From positions 1,922,001 through 1,986,000 of the forward strand of contig NZ_CP063401.1 in the NCBI RefSeq assembly GCF_021729885.1: 64,000 bases of DNA, written 5' to 3'. This document shows, in pieces, positions 1 through 9,445 of the stretch. Under the pieces are notes generated by a model, which was not told where the DNA came from, ran no database searches, and worked only from the letters and a program-made list of their open reading frames with translations. The stretch's first letter is position 1. Each line of letters opens with the position of its first letter. The translations under genes were made by a program, and so were the position numbers. This DNA comes from Devosia sp. SL43. Its GTDB lineage: Bacteria > Pseudomonadota > Alphaproteobacteria > Rhizobiales > Devosiaceae.

Positions 1-1
1 G

Positions 2-670
2 CATCGCGTCGACGCGGTGGTGATGGACGGTCACGAGGAGCTGCGGCAGCGCCTCGCGCCCTATATCGCCGAGGGAATGCTGGTGGTGCTTTATGACAAT
101 GACCTGCCTGGCCTGCACGCCGACCGCGTCATTGTTGAAAACCGCCGCGCCAGCAAAAGGCTGGTCGATCACGTGCTCGATCTCGGGCACAAGCGCGTCG
201 CCATTCTCCACGGCAACCTGCGCGACTCGGTGGCGCGCGATCGCCTCGAAGGCTATCGCGATGCGCTCAAGGCTCATGGCGTGGCCGAAATTCCCGAGCT
301 GCTGATGGATGCCGGCTGGAGCGAACAGCGTGCCTATAGTGGCATGGGTGACCTGATGGCGCTGCCCAATCCGCCCACCGCCGTGTTCGGCGCCAATTAC
401 AACATGAGCATCGGCGCACTGCGCTGGTTGCAGGATCACGGCGTGTCTATCCCCGAAGACATGTCGCTGGTCAGCTTTGACGACGTGCCCGCTTTTTCGG
501 TGCATCTGCCCGGCATTACCGCGGTCGGCCAGCCAGTCGAAAAGATCGCGGAGACCATCGTCTCCACGCTACAGCAGCGTCTGATGCAGGGGGCCCCCTC
601 GGGCAAGCGCACCGTCCGCATCGACGCAGATATCACTTTAAGGGGCTCGACCCGTCGCCTGCGACGCTAA
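2..670 (+). CDS. LacI-family transcriptional regulator, 5'-truncated by the window edge
   Basis: The visible 222 residues are the ligand-binding core of a LacI/GalR repressor. They match the periplasmic-binding-protein-like fold, including the segment RLVDHVLDLGHKRVAILHG and the later SLVSFDDVPAF block that is characteristic of the family. The N-terminal helix-turn-helix lies upstream of the window, so the DNA-binding part cannot be judged. The stop codon is 24 bp ahead of an ABC ATPase gene that has its own strong ribosome site, followed by a GH95 hydrolase. The repressor therefore probably senses a sugar handled by these neighbours; the exact ligand is not visible. Confidence 0.9.
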   Translation, partial: HRVDAVVMDGHEELRQRLAPYIAEGMLVVLYDNDLPGLHADRVIVENRRASKRLVDHVLDLGHKRVAILHGNLRDSVARDRLEGYRDALKAHGVAEIPELLMDAGWSEQRAYSGMGDLMALPNPPTAVFGANYNMSIGALRWLQDHGVSIPEDMSLVSFDDVPAFSVHLPGITAVGQPVEKIAETIVSTLQQRLMQGAPSGKRTVRIDADITLRGSTRRLRR

Positions 671-694
671 CGAGCCCAGCCGGAGGAGGCGAAA

Positions 695-1750
695 ATGGCG
701 AATGTCGTGCTGAGTAATGTCAGCAAATCCTATGGCAATCTCGAGGTGATCGAGGGGCTCAATCTCGCCATCGACGACGGCTCCTTCACGGTGTTCGTGG
801 GGCCGTCGGGATGCGGCAAGTCGACCTTGCTGCGCATGATTGCCGGGCTCGAACCGATCACCAGGGGCACACTTGAAATCGACGGTAAGGCGATGAACGA
901 GGCCGATCCGATCGAGCGCGGCGTGGCCATGGTGTTCCAGAACTACGCGCTGTATCCCCATATGACGGTCGAGCAGAATATCGGCTTTTCGCTGCGCATG
1001 GCATGCCTCAGCAAGGAGGATATCGCCAGGCGCGTTGCCATCGCGGCGCAGACCTTGCAGATCGAGCCGCTGCTCAAGCGCAAGCCCGGCCAGCTGTCCG
1101 GTGGCCAGCGCCAGCGCGTCGCTATCGGCCGCGCCATTGTCCGGGATCCCGAGGTCTTCCTGTTCGACGAACCGCTCTCCAATCTCGACGCCGAGTTGCG
1201 CGTCTCGATGCGGGTGGAGATCGCCAAGCTGCACAATACGCTGGGTTCGACGATGATCTATGTCACCCACGACCAGACCGAGGCGATGACGCTGGCTGAC
1301 AAGATCGTGGTGATGCGCGACGGCAAGATCGAGCAGGCGGGGACGCCCGAGGAGCTCTACGACAACCCGGACAATCTGTTTGTCGCCGGTTTCATCGGCT
1401 CACCCCGCATGAACTTCCTGCGCGGCACGTTCGGCGCTGGCCAGCTGCGGCTTGAAACCGGTGCCGAATGGACGGCAAAGGGTCCGGATGGTCCCGTGCT
1501 GGTCGGTGTGCGCCCCGAACATTTTGTCGACGCCGGCCAAGGGGCTGGCGACATCTCAGTCAAGGTCGACGTGGTCGAAAACCTGGGCGGCACGCGCTTC
1601 GTCTATGGCACGCTCGGCACCGGCGAAAGTGTCGTCGTCGAGGCGCGAGAACGGACCGGCATCAGGGCCGGGGAGCAGATTTCCTTCGGCATCACGCCCG
1701 ATCGGGCGATGCTGTTTTCACCCACCGGCACCCGACTGCGGAACATCTGA
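695..1750 (+). CDS. Sugar ABC transporter ATP-binding protein, MalK/UgpC/MsmK type
   Basis: This 351-residue protein is a full-length CUT1-type ATPase that energises carbohydrate uptake at the inner face of the membrane. Walker A (GPSGCGKST) is at about residues 36-44, the signature LSGGQRQR near 135 and Walker B (FLFDEP) near 155. The H-loop lies in YVTHDQTEA, and the C-terminal third is a TOBE/MalK-like regulatory domain (VGVRPEHF). The start follows GGAGGAGG. The stop overlaps the next start as ATGA, indicating translational coupling to the GH95 gene. Its membrane and binding-protein partners are not visible here and presumably lie upstream, or the ATPase is shared. Confidence 0.95.
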   Translation: MANVVLSNVSKSYGNLEVIEGLNLAIDDGSFTVFVGPSGCGKSTLLRMIAGLEPITRGTLEIDGKAMNEADPIERGVAMVFQNYALYPHMTVEQNIGFSLRMACLSKEDIARRVAIAAQTLQIEPLLKRKPGQLSGGQRQRVAIGRAIVRDPEVFLFDEPLSNLDAELRVSMRVEIAKLHNTLGSTMIYVTHDQTEAMTLADKIVVMRDGKIEQAGTPEELYDNPDNLFVAGFIGSPRMNFLRGTFGAGQLRLETGAEWTAKGPDGPVLVGVRPEHFVDAGQGAGDISVKVDVVENLGGTRFVYGTLGTGESVVVEARERTGIRAGEQISFGITPDRAMLFSPTGTRLRNI

Positions 1751-4011
1751 TGACCCACGAACTCTGGTACAATAAACCGGCCACCGAGTGGACGGACGCT
1801 CTACCTGTGGGCAATGGGCGCCTCGGCGCCATGGTGCATGGCGGCGTCGGGCGTGAGGAACTGCAGCTCAATGAGTCCACCCTCTGGTCCGGCGGCCCCT
1901 ACCAGCCGACCAACCCCGAGGCGCTGCCAAATCTGGCACAGGTACGCGAACTGATTCTTGCGGGACGCTATGAGGAGGCGCATGCGCTGACGCAGGACCA
2001 TCTCCTCGCCAAGCCATATCTGCAGATGAGCTACCAGCCGGCAGGCAATCTGTTCCTCGATTTCAAGCAGCATGAAGCTATCGCCGGCAGCTATCGGCGC
2101 AAGCTCGACCTGACGACTGGCGTTGCAACCACAAGCTATGGTCTGCTCGGCAGTGGCCTCGATCCAGACGCGCCGCAGTTCACCCGGCAGGTCTTTGTCT
2201 CGGCAGCCGATGACCTGATCGTGTTGCGCGTGGTGTCCTCGGTTCCAGGTACGCTGGCCTTCGAAGCCTGGCTCGACAGCCCGCAGGAGGGCGACATCGT
2301 CGCGGGCGACGCCAGTGTCTTGTCCTATCGCGGACACAACTTCGGCAAACATGGCGTGCCCGGGCAGCTAACCTTTGGCATCGATTTGAACCTGCGCGTC
2401 GAAGGCGGCAATGTCGAGCGTCGCGGCAGGCGCCTCGTGGTCCGCGACGCGACTTCAGCGCTCTTGCTCATCGATATGGCCACCAGCTTCACCCGCTTTG
2501 ACGATGTTTCCGGTGACCCCGAAGCGCGCCTCGTCGCACGACGCCAGAAGCTGGACGCACTCGATTTCGACACCTTGCTGGCCAAACATATCTCAACACA
2601 TCGCGCCCAATTCGACCGGCTGGAAATCGATCTCGGCACCGGCCGAAGTGATCTGCCGACCGACGAGCGGATCGCCAATTTCGCCAAGGGTGACGATCCC
2701 GCATTGGCAGCCCTCTACGTGCAGTATGGCCGCTACCTGATGATCAGCTCCAGCCGCCCCGGCACCCAACCGTCGACCTTGCAGGGCATCTGGAACAAGG
2801 AAACCAGGCCCCCCTGGGGCAGCAAATACACCGCCAATATCAATCTGCAGATGAACTATTGGCTACCTGACGCGGCCAACCTGCCTCAGATGATGGAGCC
2901 GGTCATTGCTCTGGCCGAAGACCTCGCCATATCAGGCGCAGAAATGGCGCGGTCGCATTACGATGCTCGTGGCTGGGTGATGCACCACAATACCGATATC
3001 TGGCGGGCCACCGGCCCCGTCGATGGCGCAGCCTGGGGCGTCTGGCCCACCGGTGGCGCCTGGCTCATGGCACAGCTCTGGGATCACGCCCGGTTCGAAG
3101 GGCGTCCCGAGTCACTCGTGCGACGGCTCTATGAGCCGCTCAAGGGCGCGGTGCAGTTCGCGCTCGATATTCTGGTGCCGCTGCCAGGGACCGACTATCT
3201 GGTCACCGTGCCCTCCATTTCTCCGGAAAATCGCCATCCCTTCGGCTCGTCACTTTGCGCCGGACCAACCATGGACAACCAGATCCTGCGCGACTTGTTT
3301 GGAGCCTTTGCCGAAGCCGCCACGCAACTGGGCAAGGATGCCGACTTGTCGTCCGCGGCGCTGGCAGCGCGCCAGCGCCTGCCCGAGCATCGCATCGGCA
3401 AAGCCGGCCAGCTTCAGGAGTGGATGGAGGATTGGGACATGGATGTTCCCGAAATCCACCACCGCCACGTCTCACACCTCTATGGCCTCTATCCGAGCGA
3501 CCAGATCGACTTGGATAGGACGCCCGAACTGGCAGCTGCGGTACGCCGATCCCTCGAAATCCGCGGCGATGAGGCCACGGGTTGGGGCATTGGCTGGCGC
3601 ATCAACCTCTGGGCTCGCCTGCGCGAGGGCGACCGTGCCCATGCGGTGCTTCAACTGCTGCTCAGCCCGTCCCGCAGTTATGCCAACCTCTTCGACGCCC
3701 ACCCACCCTTCCAGATCGACGGCAATTTCGGCGGCGCTGCCGGTATTCTGGAAATGCTGGTGCAATCGAGCGAGGGTGTAATCCGGCTGCTGCCCGCTTT
3801 GCCACCAAGCTGGCCGAAGGGCGAGTTGCGCGGCGTGCGAACGCGGGGTGGCGTCGAGCTCGATTTCGCCTGGGACAACGGCATGGTCTGCTGGCTCAAG
3901 GCACGAAGCGCAACAAACCGGTCGATCACGGTCCATGCCGGGCAGACTATCAAAATGGATCTACACGCAAATCAGGTCACGCAGCACGAATTCAGTACAG
4001 ACCGGTCCTAA
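1750..4011 (+). CDS. Glycoside hydrolase family 95 protein (alpha-L-fucosidase-type)
   Basis: The 753-residue product begins [20 protein letters not shown], the usual opening of GH95 enzymes, which act on alpha-1,2-fucosides or alpha-L-galactosides by inversion. Conserved blocks are visible: NINLQMNYW with the asparagines that act in catalysis, HHNTDIWR, PSISPEN with the candidate general-acid Glu, and PFQIDGNFGG with the Asp that assists the Asn base. The assignment of catalytic residues is by family analogy. There is no signal peptide, so it probably works in the cytoplasm on an imported oligosaccharide. I chose ATG 1750 because it overlaps the ATPase stop; a longer in-frame reading upstream only shadows the ATPase gene. 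Confidence 0.93.
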   Translation: MTHELWYNKPATEWTDALPVGNGRLGAMVHGGVGREELQLNESTLWSGGPYQPTNPEALPNLAQVRELILAGRYEEAHALTQDHLLAKPYLQMSYQPAGNLFLDFKQHEAIAGSYRRKLDLTTGVATTSYGLLGSGLDPDAPQFTRQVFVSAADDLIVLRVVSSVPGTLAFEAWLDSPQEGDIVAGDASVLSYRGHNFGKHGVPGQLTFGIDLNLRVEGGNVERRGRRLVVRDATSALLLIDMATSFTRFDDVSGDPEARLVARRQKLDALDFDTLLAKHISTHRAQFDRLEIDLGTGRSDLPTDERIANFAKGDDPALAALYVQYGRYLMISSSRPGTQPSTLQGIWNKETRPPWGSKYTANINLQMNYWLPDAANLPQMMEPVIALAEDLAISGAEMARSHYDARGWVMHHNTDIWRATGPVDGAAWGVWPTGGAWLMAQLWDHARFEGRPESLVRRLYEPLKGAVQFALDILVPLPGTDYLVTVPSISPENRHPFGSSLCAGPTMDNQILRDLFGAFAEAATQLGKDADLSSAALAARQRLPEHRIGKAGQLQEWMEDWDMDVPEIHHRHVSHLYGLYPSDQIDLDRTPELAAAVRRSLEIRGDEATGWGIGWRINLWARLREGDRAHAVLQLLLSPSRSYANLFDAHPPFQIDGNFGGAAGILEMLVQSSEGVIRLLPALPPSWPKGELRGVRTRGGVELDFAWDNGMVCWLKARSATNRSITVHAGQTIKMDLHANQVTQHEFSTDRS

Positions 4012-4380
4012 TTGACACGCAAGCTATATGGGTTCTTTGGTGCGGTGGCTGTCGTCTGCCTGAATTTTGCTCACTTGGGCTCGTGGTATTGAACCAGCGA
4101 AGCGTGGCCCTTTCACATCTGCCAGGATCCGTCGTCCCGACGGCCGAGATTTCTGTTTTAGTTTTGAGGCGGGAATTCGCCCGCAGTCCCACATATGCGG
4201 GATACGCAGGTCAGCAGCCCACCTTCGTTGGTTGACCTGACGCTCGTGCCAAGCCCTACTCGACGGGTAGTTTGACTGAACCTGAGAGGCGCGAGCCATG
4301 CTCTATAGTCAATGCCTTGACGCAGGCATGGCCCGAACCGCGCGCCTGTTCGGCGCTCCCCACGCGTGGCAGGCCTGAGC
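4012..4380. other. Intergenic region between the sugar operon and the exo locus
   Basis: No convincing gene lies in these 369 bp. Two inverted repeats are visible: a GCGGG/CCCGC hairpin with a 6-base loop at 4169-4184, and CAGGTCA/TGACCTG with 19 bases between the arms at 4207-4239. The second could be an operator or mRNA leader for the exo operon that starts near 4381. Possible translations through this stretch look non-native, with frequent Arg, Ser and Pro, and I do not believe them. Confidence 0.5.
4207..4239. promoter_or_regulatory. Inverted repeat upstream of exoL
   Basis: Perfect 7-bp arms CAGGTCA and TGACCTG flank 19 bases, about 140 bp before the ExoL-like start. There is no T-run after the second arm, so it is not an obvious intrinsic terminator. 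An operator for the exoL-exoA-exoM operon is possible but not shown. Confidence 0.3.
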
Positions 4381-5535
4381 ATGCTCAAGGTGCTCTACCT
4401 GACGCCCAATCTGGCGGATCCGGCGGCAGCACGGCGGATATCGATGATGCGAACCGGGGGCGCCTCGGTGGCCGTTGCCGGCTTCATCCGCAAAGGGGCA
4501 GCTCTACCCAGCCTCGATGCCAGTGATGTGGTCGTGCTGGGCGAAACCTTCGATGGCCGGTTCGGGCAACGGCTGGTTGCCGTCGCCAAGGCCCTGGCAA
4601 CCATCATGCGCACCCTGGGTGGCCGGGATGTTCCCGACATCATCATGGCCCGCAACCTCGAAATGCTACCCCTGGCCAACCGCCTGCGCGCCTTATGGGG
4701 CGGCCATCACCCGATCGTCTATGAGTGTCTCGATATCCACCGGTTGCTGCTGCGCCAGGATTTCGTCGGCCGCGGCATGCGCGCGGCAGAGCGCTACTTG
4801 TCAGCCCCAGCGGCGCTCCTGACCACCAGTTCGCCTGGCTTTCTGCGCAATTACTTCGACATCTATGGCGGCCCGCCCGCCTTGATCGTCGAGAACAAGG
4901 CACCCATCGGCAATGGCGAACGTGGCCGCAATCCGGCGCTGCATAACGTGGAAGCCCCGTTGCGCATCGGCTGGTTCGGCGCCCTGCGCTGCAGCCGGTC
5001 CCTCGATGCCCTGTCCCAGCTCACCGCGGACATGGGGGGGCGGCTGGAGGTCGTGCTGCGTGGCCGACCGGCGCTGACCGAGTTCGACGACTTCCATGCC
5101 CGGGCCGCCGCGCAACCCGGTCTGACGTTCGCCGGACCCTATCGCAATCCGGACGATCTGCCCGCCATCTATTCGGACGTGCACTTCTCCTGGGCCATCG
5201 ACTTTTTCGAAGCCGGGCAGAACTCGAGCTGGCTACTGCCAAACCGTCTCTACGAGGGATGCCTGCACGGCGCCATTCCCATCGCGGTGGCCGGTACCGA
5301 AACGGCGGCTTTCCTTCAACGGCATGGCATTGGCCTGATCGTGCCCGATATCGAGGCTGAAACGTTGCGCGGCACCCTGGGCGGGCTCGATGCGTCGACG
5401 GTCCGCATGATGGCGGGTCGTGTCGCGGCGCTTGACCCTTCGCTGTTTTCTTATGGTGAGGCCGATTGCGAGGCCCTGGTCTCTCGCCTTTCCAGCCTTA
5501 GAGCCGATATCAACCTAGCCACGGAGGTCGCATGA
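4381..5535 (+). CDS. exoL: Glycosyltransferase, ExoL-like (GT4-type fold)
   Basis: The 384-residue protein opens MLKVLYLTPNLADPAAARR and looks like the succinoglycan glucosyltransferase ExoL. There is a short N-terminal Rossmann region, and a central IGWFGALRCSRSLD segment followed by VVLRGRP and FAGPYRNPDDLPAIYS, typical of GT-B retaining transferases. The acceptor would be the undecaprenyl-linked Gal-Glc intermediate on the cytoplasmic side. ATG 4381 is preferred; an in-frame GTG at 4366 adds five residues. The stop overlaps exoA as ATGA with a good ribosome site (ACGGAGG) just upstream, so exoL-exoA-exoM form one translationally coupled operon. Confidence 0.82.
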   Translation: MLKVLYLTPNLADPAAARRISMMRTGGASVAVAGFIRKGAALPSLDASDVVVLGETFDGRFGQRLVAVAKALATIMRTLGGRDVPDIIMARNLEMLPLANRLRALWGGHHPIVYECLDIHRLLLRQDFVGRGMRAAERYLSAPAALLTTSSPGFLRNYFDIYGGPPALIVENKAPIGNGERGRNPALHNVEAPLRIGWFGALRCSRSLDALSQLTADMGGRLEVVLRGRPALTEFDDFHARAAAQPGLTFAGPYRNPDDLPAIYSDVHFSWAIDFFEAGQNSSWLLPNRLYEGCLHGAIPIAVAGTETAAFLQRHGIGLIVPDIEAETLRGTLGGLDASTVRMMAGRVAALDPSLFSYGEADCEALVSRLSSLRADINLATEVA

Positions 5536-6548
5536 CCATGCCGAGCAAGACGTGCCTGATCGTCATTCCGACGCTGAACGAAGCCAAGCATATTGCCAGC
5601 CTGCTGGAGGGCTTGTTGCCCGAGGCAGAGGCCCTGGACGCACGCATCATCGTCGCCGATGGCGGTAGCGATGATGGCACGCTCGACATCGTCCGCGACT
5701 TCGCGCGGCGTAGCGCGCGGGTCGAGCTTCTGCCCAATCCCAAACGCATTCAGAGCGCGGCGATCAATCTTGCGGTTGAGCGCCATGGCGCCGGTGTCGA
5801 CTATGTCATCCGCGTCGATGCGCACGGCGCCTATCCACCTGACTATTGCCGGGCGCTGGTTCGCGAGGCGCAGGAGCACGGTGTCGACAGCGTCGTCGTG
5901 CCGATGAAGACAGTTGGCACCAGCCTGTTCCAGCGTGCGGTAGCGACGGCACAAAACTCGATCGTCGGCACCGGCGGTTCGGAACATCGAACCGGCAGGT
6001 CCGGGCGCTTCGTCGCCCATGGCCACCACGCGCTGATGAGCATCCCGGCCTATGTCGCCGTCGGAGGCTACGATGAGACGTTCCGGCACAATGAGGATGC
6101 CGAACTCGATTTCCGGCTGACCCAGGCGGGCTTCCGCATCTGGCTTACCGATGCCACAACCATGACCTATTTCCCACGGGCCTCGGTGACCGGCCTGTCG
6201 AAACAGTATTTCGGCTATGGCCGGGGCCGTGCCCGAAACCTGCTCAAGCATCGGATGCGACCGCGGTTGCGCCAATTGCTGCCATTGGCCATCGTGCCGG
6301 CAGCTGCATTGGTGCCGCTGGCCCTGGTTCACTGGACGGCGCTGGTGCCGCTCGGCCTCTGGGTCGCCGCTTGCCTGGGACTGGGCGGTCTGTCGGCGCT
6401 GCGCATGTCAGACCGCTACGAGCTGCCGCCCCAAGGGGCGCCGCTGGTCGGCATCAGTGCCATGATCATGCAACTGGCCTGGTCGACCGGCTTCTGGCTG
6501 CATCTGGCGGAGTCGCTGCCGCAGAAGCGGACACCGGGGCCGGCATGA
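5532..6548 (+). CDS. exoA: Family 2 glycosyltransferase, ExoA-like
   Basis: This 338-residue GT-A enzyme has IVIPTLNEAKHI at the N terminus, VADGGSDDGT as the nucleotide-binding loop, RVDAHG as the metal-binding DxD equivalent near residue 97, and NEDAELDFRL as the catalytic-base region. The C-terminal 80 residues are hydrophobic and predict two to three membrane helices. This architecture and sequence match ExoA, which adds the first glucose (beta-1,3) to lipid-linked galactose in succinoglycan. The gene overlaps both exoL and exoM by four bases. Confidence 0.87.
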   Translation: MTMPSKTCLIVIPTLNEAKHIASLLEGLLPEAEALDARIIVADGGSDDGTLDIVRDFARRSARVELLPNPKRIQSAAINLAVERHGAGVDYVIRVDAHGAYPPDYCRALVREAQEHGVDSVVVPMKTVGTSLFQRAVATAQNSIVGTGGSEHRTGRSGRFVAHGHHALMSIPAYVAVGGYDETFRHNEDAELDFRLTQAGFRIWLTDATTMTYFPRASVTGLSKQYFGYGRGRARNLLKHRMRPRLRQLLPLAIVPAAALVPLALVHWTALVPLGLWVAACLGLGGLSALRMSDRYELPPQGAPLVGISAMIMQLAWSTGFWLHLAESLPQKRTPGPA

Positions 6549-7450
6549 ACAGGCACAGCGTCGATATCTGCGTCTGCACGTTTCGCCGCGCCTACCTTGC
6601 CGAAACGCTGGCGTCTATCGCCAGACTCGATGCAAGGGACATCGCCATCCGCGTCGTGATCTCGGACAATGACCACACGCCCAGCGCCCGGGCCTTGGTG
6701 GAAAGCGTGGCTGCAGGATTCCCGTTTCCGATCACCTACCTGCACAGCCCGGCAGCCAATATCTCGATCGCCCGCAATGCGTGCCTCGATGCGGCGACGG
6801 CAGATTTCATCGCCTTTGTCGACGACGACGAAGTAGTCTCCCCGCTCTGGTTGCAGCACTTGCTCGCCAAGGCTACCGAGACCGGGGCTGGCGTCGTGCT
6901 TGGCCCGGTACGAGCGGTCTATTCACCGTCAGCACCGCGCTGGCTGACGGAGGGCGACTTTCATTCGACACTTCCCGTCCAAGTCGGCGGGACGATACGG
7001 ACCGGTTATACATGCAACGTGCTGATGCGCTGGCAAATGCCGCTCAGCGCGCAGCGCTTCGACCTGTCCTTGGGCAAATCAGGCGGCGAGGACACCGACT
7101 TCTTCTACCGATACAGCGACGCCGGCGGCGCTATAGCCTTCGCCCCAGAGGCCTGGATCGACGAACCGGTACCGACAAACCGGGCGGCCATGAATTGGCT
7201 GCTCAGCCGCCGGCTGCGCTCGGGGCAAACACATGGCGCGCGTCTGCGTGCGAAGACCCGATTTGCTATCCCTGCCGCCTGCATTGCCGCGGCCAAGGCA
7301 GCCGCCTGCCTGGGCATGGCCGTAGTCTCGGCCTATTCGCCCATCGGCTGGCGCAAGAACCTCCTGCGCGGCGTGCTGCATCTGGGTGTCATCGGCGGGC
7401 TCTACGGCGCTGCGCAGCCCGCCCTTTATGGTCAGCAAAGACCGAGTTGA
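6545..7450 (+). CDS. exoM: Family 2 glycosyltransferase, ExoM-like
   Basis: The 301-residue product reads VDICVCTFRRAYLAETLASI at the start, FVDDDE as the DxD motif near residue 94, and GKSGGEDTDFFYR as the catalytic region, as in ExoM, the beta-1,4 glucosyltransferase of succinoglycan assembly. A hydrophobic stretch near residues 240-270 (IPAACIAAAKAAACLGMAV) may associate with the membrane. The start overlaps the exoA stop. The gene converges on galU with only six bases between stops. Confidence 0.87.
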   Translation: MNRHSVDICVCTFRRAYLAETLASIARLDARDIAIRVVISDNDHTPSARALVESVAAGFPFPITYLHSPAANISIARNACLDAATADFIAFVDDDEVVSPLWLQHLLAKATETGAGVVLGPVRAVYSPSAPRWLTEGDFHSTLPVQVGGTIRTGYTCNVLMRWQMPLSAQRFDLSLGKSGGEDTDFFYRYSDAGGAIAFAPEAWIDEPVPTNRAAMNWLLSRRLRSGQTHGARLRAKTRFAIPAACIAAAKAAACLGMAVVSAYSPIGWRKNLLRGVLHLGVIGGLYGAAQPALYGQQRPS

Positions 7451-7456
7451 CCGCTG

Positions 7457-8368
7457 CTATTCAGCAGCGGCCTTGGCCGGCTCGAGCAGGACGTCGTCGA
7501 GTTCGAGCCTTTCGAGCGCCGCCAGGAAGCCTTCCCGAATGTCGGCACGATCGAGTGCATAGGCGACATTGGCGGTCAGGAAGCCAACCTTGGAGCCGCA
7601 GTCGAAGCTCTGGCCGATATATTTCACGCCGGTAAAGGGCTGAAGCGTCATCAGCGTCTGCATGGCGTCCGTCAGCTGAATTTCGCCGCCGGCGCCGCGC
7701 GGCTGGTCGGCCAGCAGCGAGAATATCTCCGGCTGCAGGATATAGCGCCCGGAAATGATGAGGTTGGAGGGAGCGTCCTCGGGCTTGGGCTTTTCAACCA
7801 TCTGGGTGATCTGGAAGCCGTTGTCCTCACCATGGCCACGTCCCACGACACCGTAGGACGAAACCTCGGCATGGGGCACTTCCTCGATGGCGATGATGTT
7901 TCCCGCGCTTTCTTCATAGGCGTCCATCATCTGCTTGAGGACGCCTGGTTTGCCCTTGAACAGCATGTCGGGCAACAGCAGCGCAAACGGGTTGTCGCCA
8001 ACGATATCGCGGGCGCACCACACGGCGTGGCCCAGACCGAGCGGCTCCTGCTGGCGGGTGAAGCTGGTTCGTCCGGCCGAAGGCAGATCCCGGCGGAGCT
8101 CTTCGAGAGCCTTCGTCTTGCCTCGGATTTCCAGCGTCGTTTCCAGCTCGAATTGCCGATCGAAGTGGTCTTCGATCACACCCTTGCTTCGACCCGTCAC
8201 GAAGACGAAATGTTCGATTCCGGCCTCTCTGGCTTCATCGACAGCGTATTGAATCAATGGCCTGTCGACCACTGTCAGCATCTCTTTTGGTAGGGCCTTG
8301 GTCGCAGGCAAGAAGCGGGTTCCCAAACCTGCGACTGGGAATACCGCAGTCCTAACGCGCTTGGTCAC
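7457..8368 (-). CDS. galU: UTP-glucose-1-phosphate uridylyltransferase
   Basis: This 303-residue enzyme makes UDP-glucose, the sugar donor for most EPS residues and the precursor of UDP-galactose. The N-terminal nucleotide-binding motif [22 protein letters not shown] is intact, with LLLPDMLF as the metal-binding segment, VEKPKP, and GGEIQLTDA. In Sinorhizobium the equivalent gene in this locus is exoN. The gene is transcribed away from exoY. A long hairpin-forming repeat lies about 70-120 bp upstream of its start, inside the likely leader. Confidence 0.95.
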   Translation of the reverse strand: MTKRVRTAVFPVAGLGTRFLPATKALPKEMLTVVDRPLIQYAVDEAREAGIEHFVFVTGRSKGVIEDHFDRQFELETTLEIRGKTKALEELRRDLPSAGRTSFTRQQEPLGLGHAVWCARDIVGDNPFALLLPDMLFKGKPGVLKQMMDAYEESAGNIIAIEEVPHAEVSSYGVVGRGHGEDNGFQITQMVEKPKPEDAPSNLIISGRYILQPEIFSLLADQPRGAGGEIQLTDAMQTLMTLQPFTGVKYIGQSFDCGSKVGFLTANVAYALDRADIREGFLAALERLELDDVLLEPAKAAAE

Positions 8369-8909
8369 GAGGAAAGCTCCGTTGATCGCCGTCAGTCACG
8401 TCATGCGACCACAACGGACCGCCAAAGTCTATCAGCGGACATCTGCGCTCACTGCATGGCACTGCCGCAAAAATGGCAGATGTCCCATCGTCAACAAAAG
8501 TCCACACTTCTGACTTACAACCGCCGACTGAACCAGCAGCTTTATCCACACTGCTGGCATTTTGCTTTTGATTGCAAAACCTACTGATGGCCAACCTGTC
8601 CTTTGGTGTAGTCGCGCTGTCGTTTTCGAGTATATTTACTGTCGCTAAGTATGAAGCTCGCCATAGATGACCGCCGGATGCGAAAATGCGCCGCCCCGGA
8701 ACCTTCTCGCGGCACGGGCCCATCAATAAACACACGCACAATGTCGTTGAATTGACCAGGCGTTGCTCCTCGAGCAACTCGCTTTAGTTCTGATTTACCG
8801 TTATGACTGCTTCTTGTGTCGGTCAGCTGCAGGCGCGGCGCGTCTTAAAGTTGCGCTAATTCGATGGGCTGTACACCAGATACAGCAGGCCGCCATTCGC
8901 GAGGAACTT
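8369..8909. other. Intergenic region upstream of galU
   Basis: The stretch must hold the galU promoter on the minus strand. Apart from the inverted repeat at 8437-8485 I see no gene. It is noticeably more AT-rich from about 8560 to 8760 than its neighbours. Possible reading frames have no family resemblance. Confidence 0.5.
8437..8485 (-). promoter_or_regulatory. Long inverted repeat in the galU leader
   Basis: GGACATCTGC at 8437-8446 is perfectly complementary to GCAGATGTCC at 8476-8485, with 29 bases between that themselves contain short self-complementary GCA/TGC runs. It lies 69-117 bp upstream of the galU start. If transcribed it would fold into a stable stem with no T-run, so a protein-binding site or a 5' UTR structure is more likely than a terminator. 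Confidence 0.45.
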
Positions 8910-9089
8910 ATGGTACAGAGGGAACAGGCGGACAAGAAGGACCTCGAAAGCGGGGTCGGAGCCGTCCCCCATCGCCGGAGAATATGGCAGAGCTGGCCAA
9001 TGGGCCTGACTGCCCTCGCCTTCATTGTCCTGTCGTGGTTCGGCCTCTATCTGCTGTGGCGCGGCATCGCTCCACTTATCGGCCTCTAG
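8910..9089 (+). CDS. Possible small membrane protein
   Basis: A 59-residue frame begins at ATG 8910, preceded by GAGGAA. It has a charged N-terminal half (REQADKKDLESG) and one clear hydrophobic helix at the C terminus (LTALAFIVLSWFGLYLLWRG). This single-span topology is plausible for a small EPS-associated membrane protein. I recognise no family, and it does not resemble the ExoX inhibitor as I remember it. An upstream extension in the same frame to 8763 looks random. Real coding status is uncertain. Confidence 0.4.
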   Translation: MVQREQADKKDLESGVGAVPHRRRIWQSWPMGLTALAFIVLSWFGLYLLWRGIAPLIGL

Positions 9090-9445
9090 ACCCCACAACC
9101 CCGAAAAGGGCCTCTTGCCCACGCAACAACGGCACCACCTCGCAGGGCCGCACTGATGATGAATCAGTGCTATGCGCAGTAGTTGGCAATCTAGGCAATT
9201 TTGGGAATCGTCTTCATCAACACGCTGCGATGCGCGCATGACTGCCATGCGCCCGATCTGTTGTCATGCCCGGCTATTCATGGTTCCTTAATTGCATAAC
9301 GAACTGCAATAGTGGTCACAGGAGTGGCTAATATTTAGGCACAACCGCATTCGTCGCTAATACAGTTTGCGGCAGCAAAGTAAAACCGAGACCGGTACGC
9401 CGGTTGATCGAAACCAGAAACGTCTTTCAGCACGCAGGTGGCCAG
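9090..9445. other. Intergenic region upstream of exoY
   Basis: No gene is supported here. The last 150 bp are AT-richer and carry two palindromic elements, listed separately, which fits a regulated exoY promoter. No clear -35/-10 pair can be assigned with confidence. Confidence 0.5.
9291..9338. promoter_or_regulatory. Palindromic elements upstream of exoY
   Basis: ATTGCA (9291-9296) and TGCAAT (9305-9310) form an inverted repeat with an 8-base spacer. CTAATATTTAG (9328-9338) is a second, near-perfect palindrome. Both lie 110-155 bp before the exoY start in locally AT-rich DNA. MucR/Ros-type EPS regulators bind AT-rich sites in related bacteria, but I cannot assign a regulator. Confidence 0.35.
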
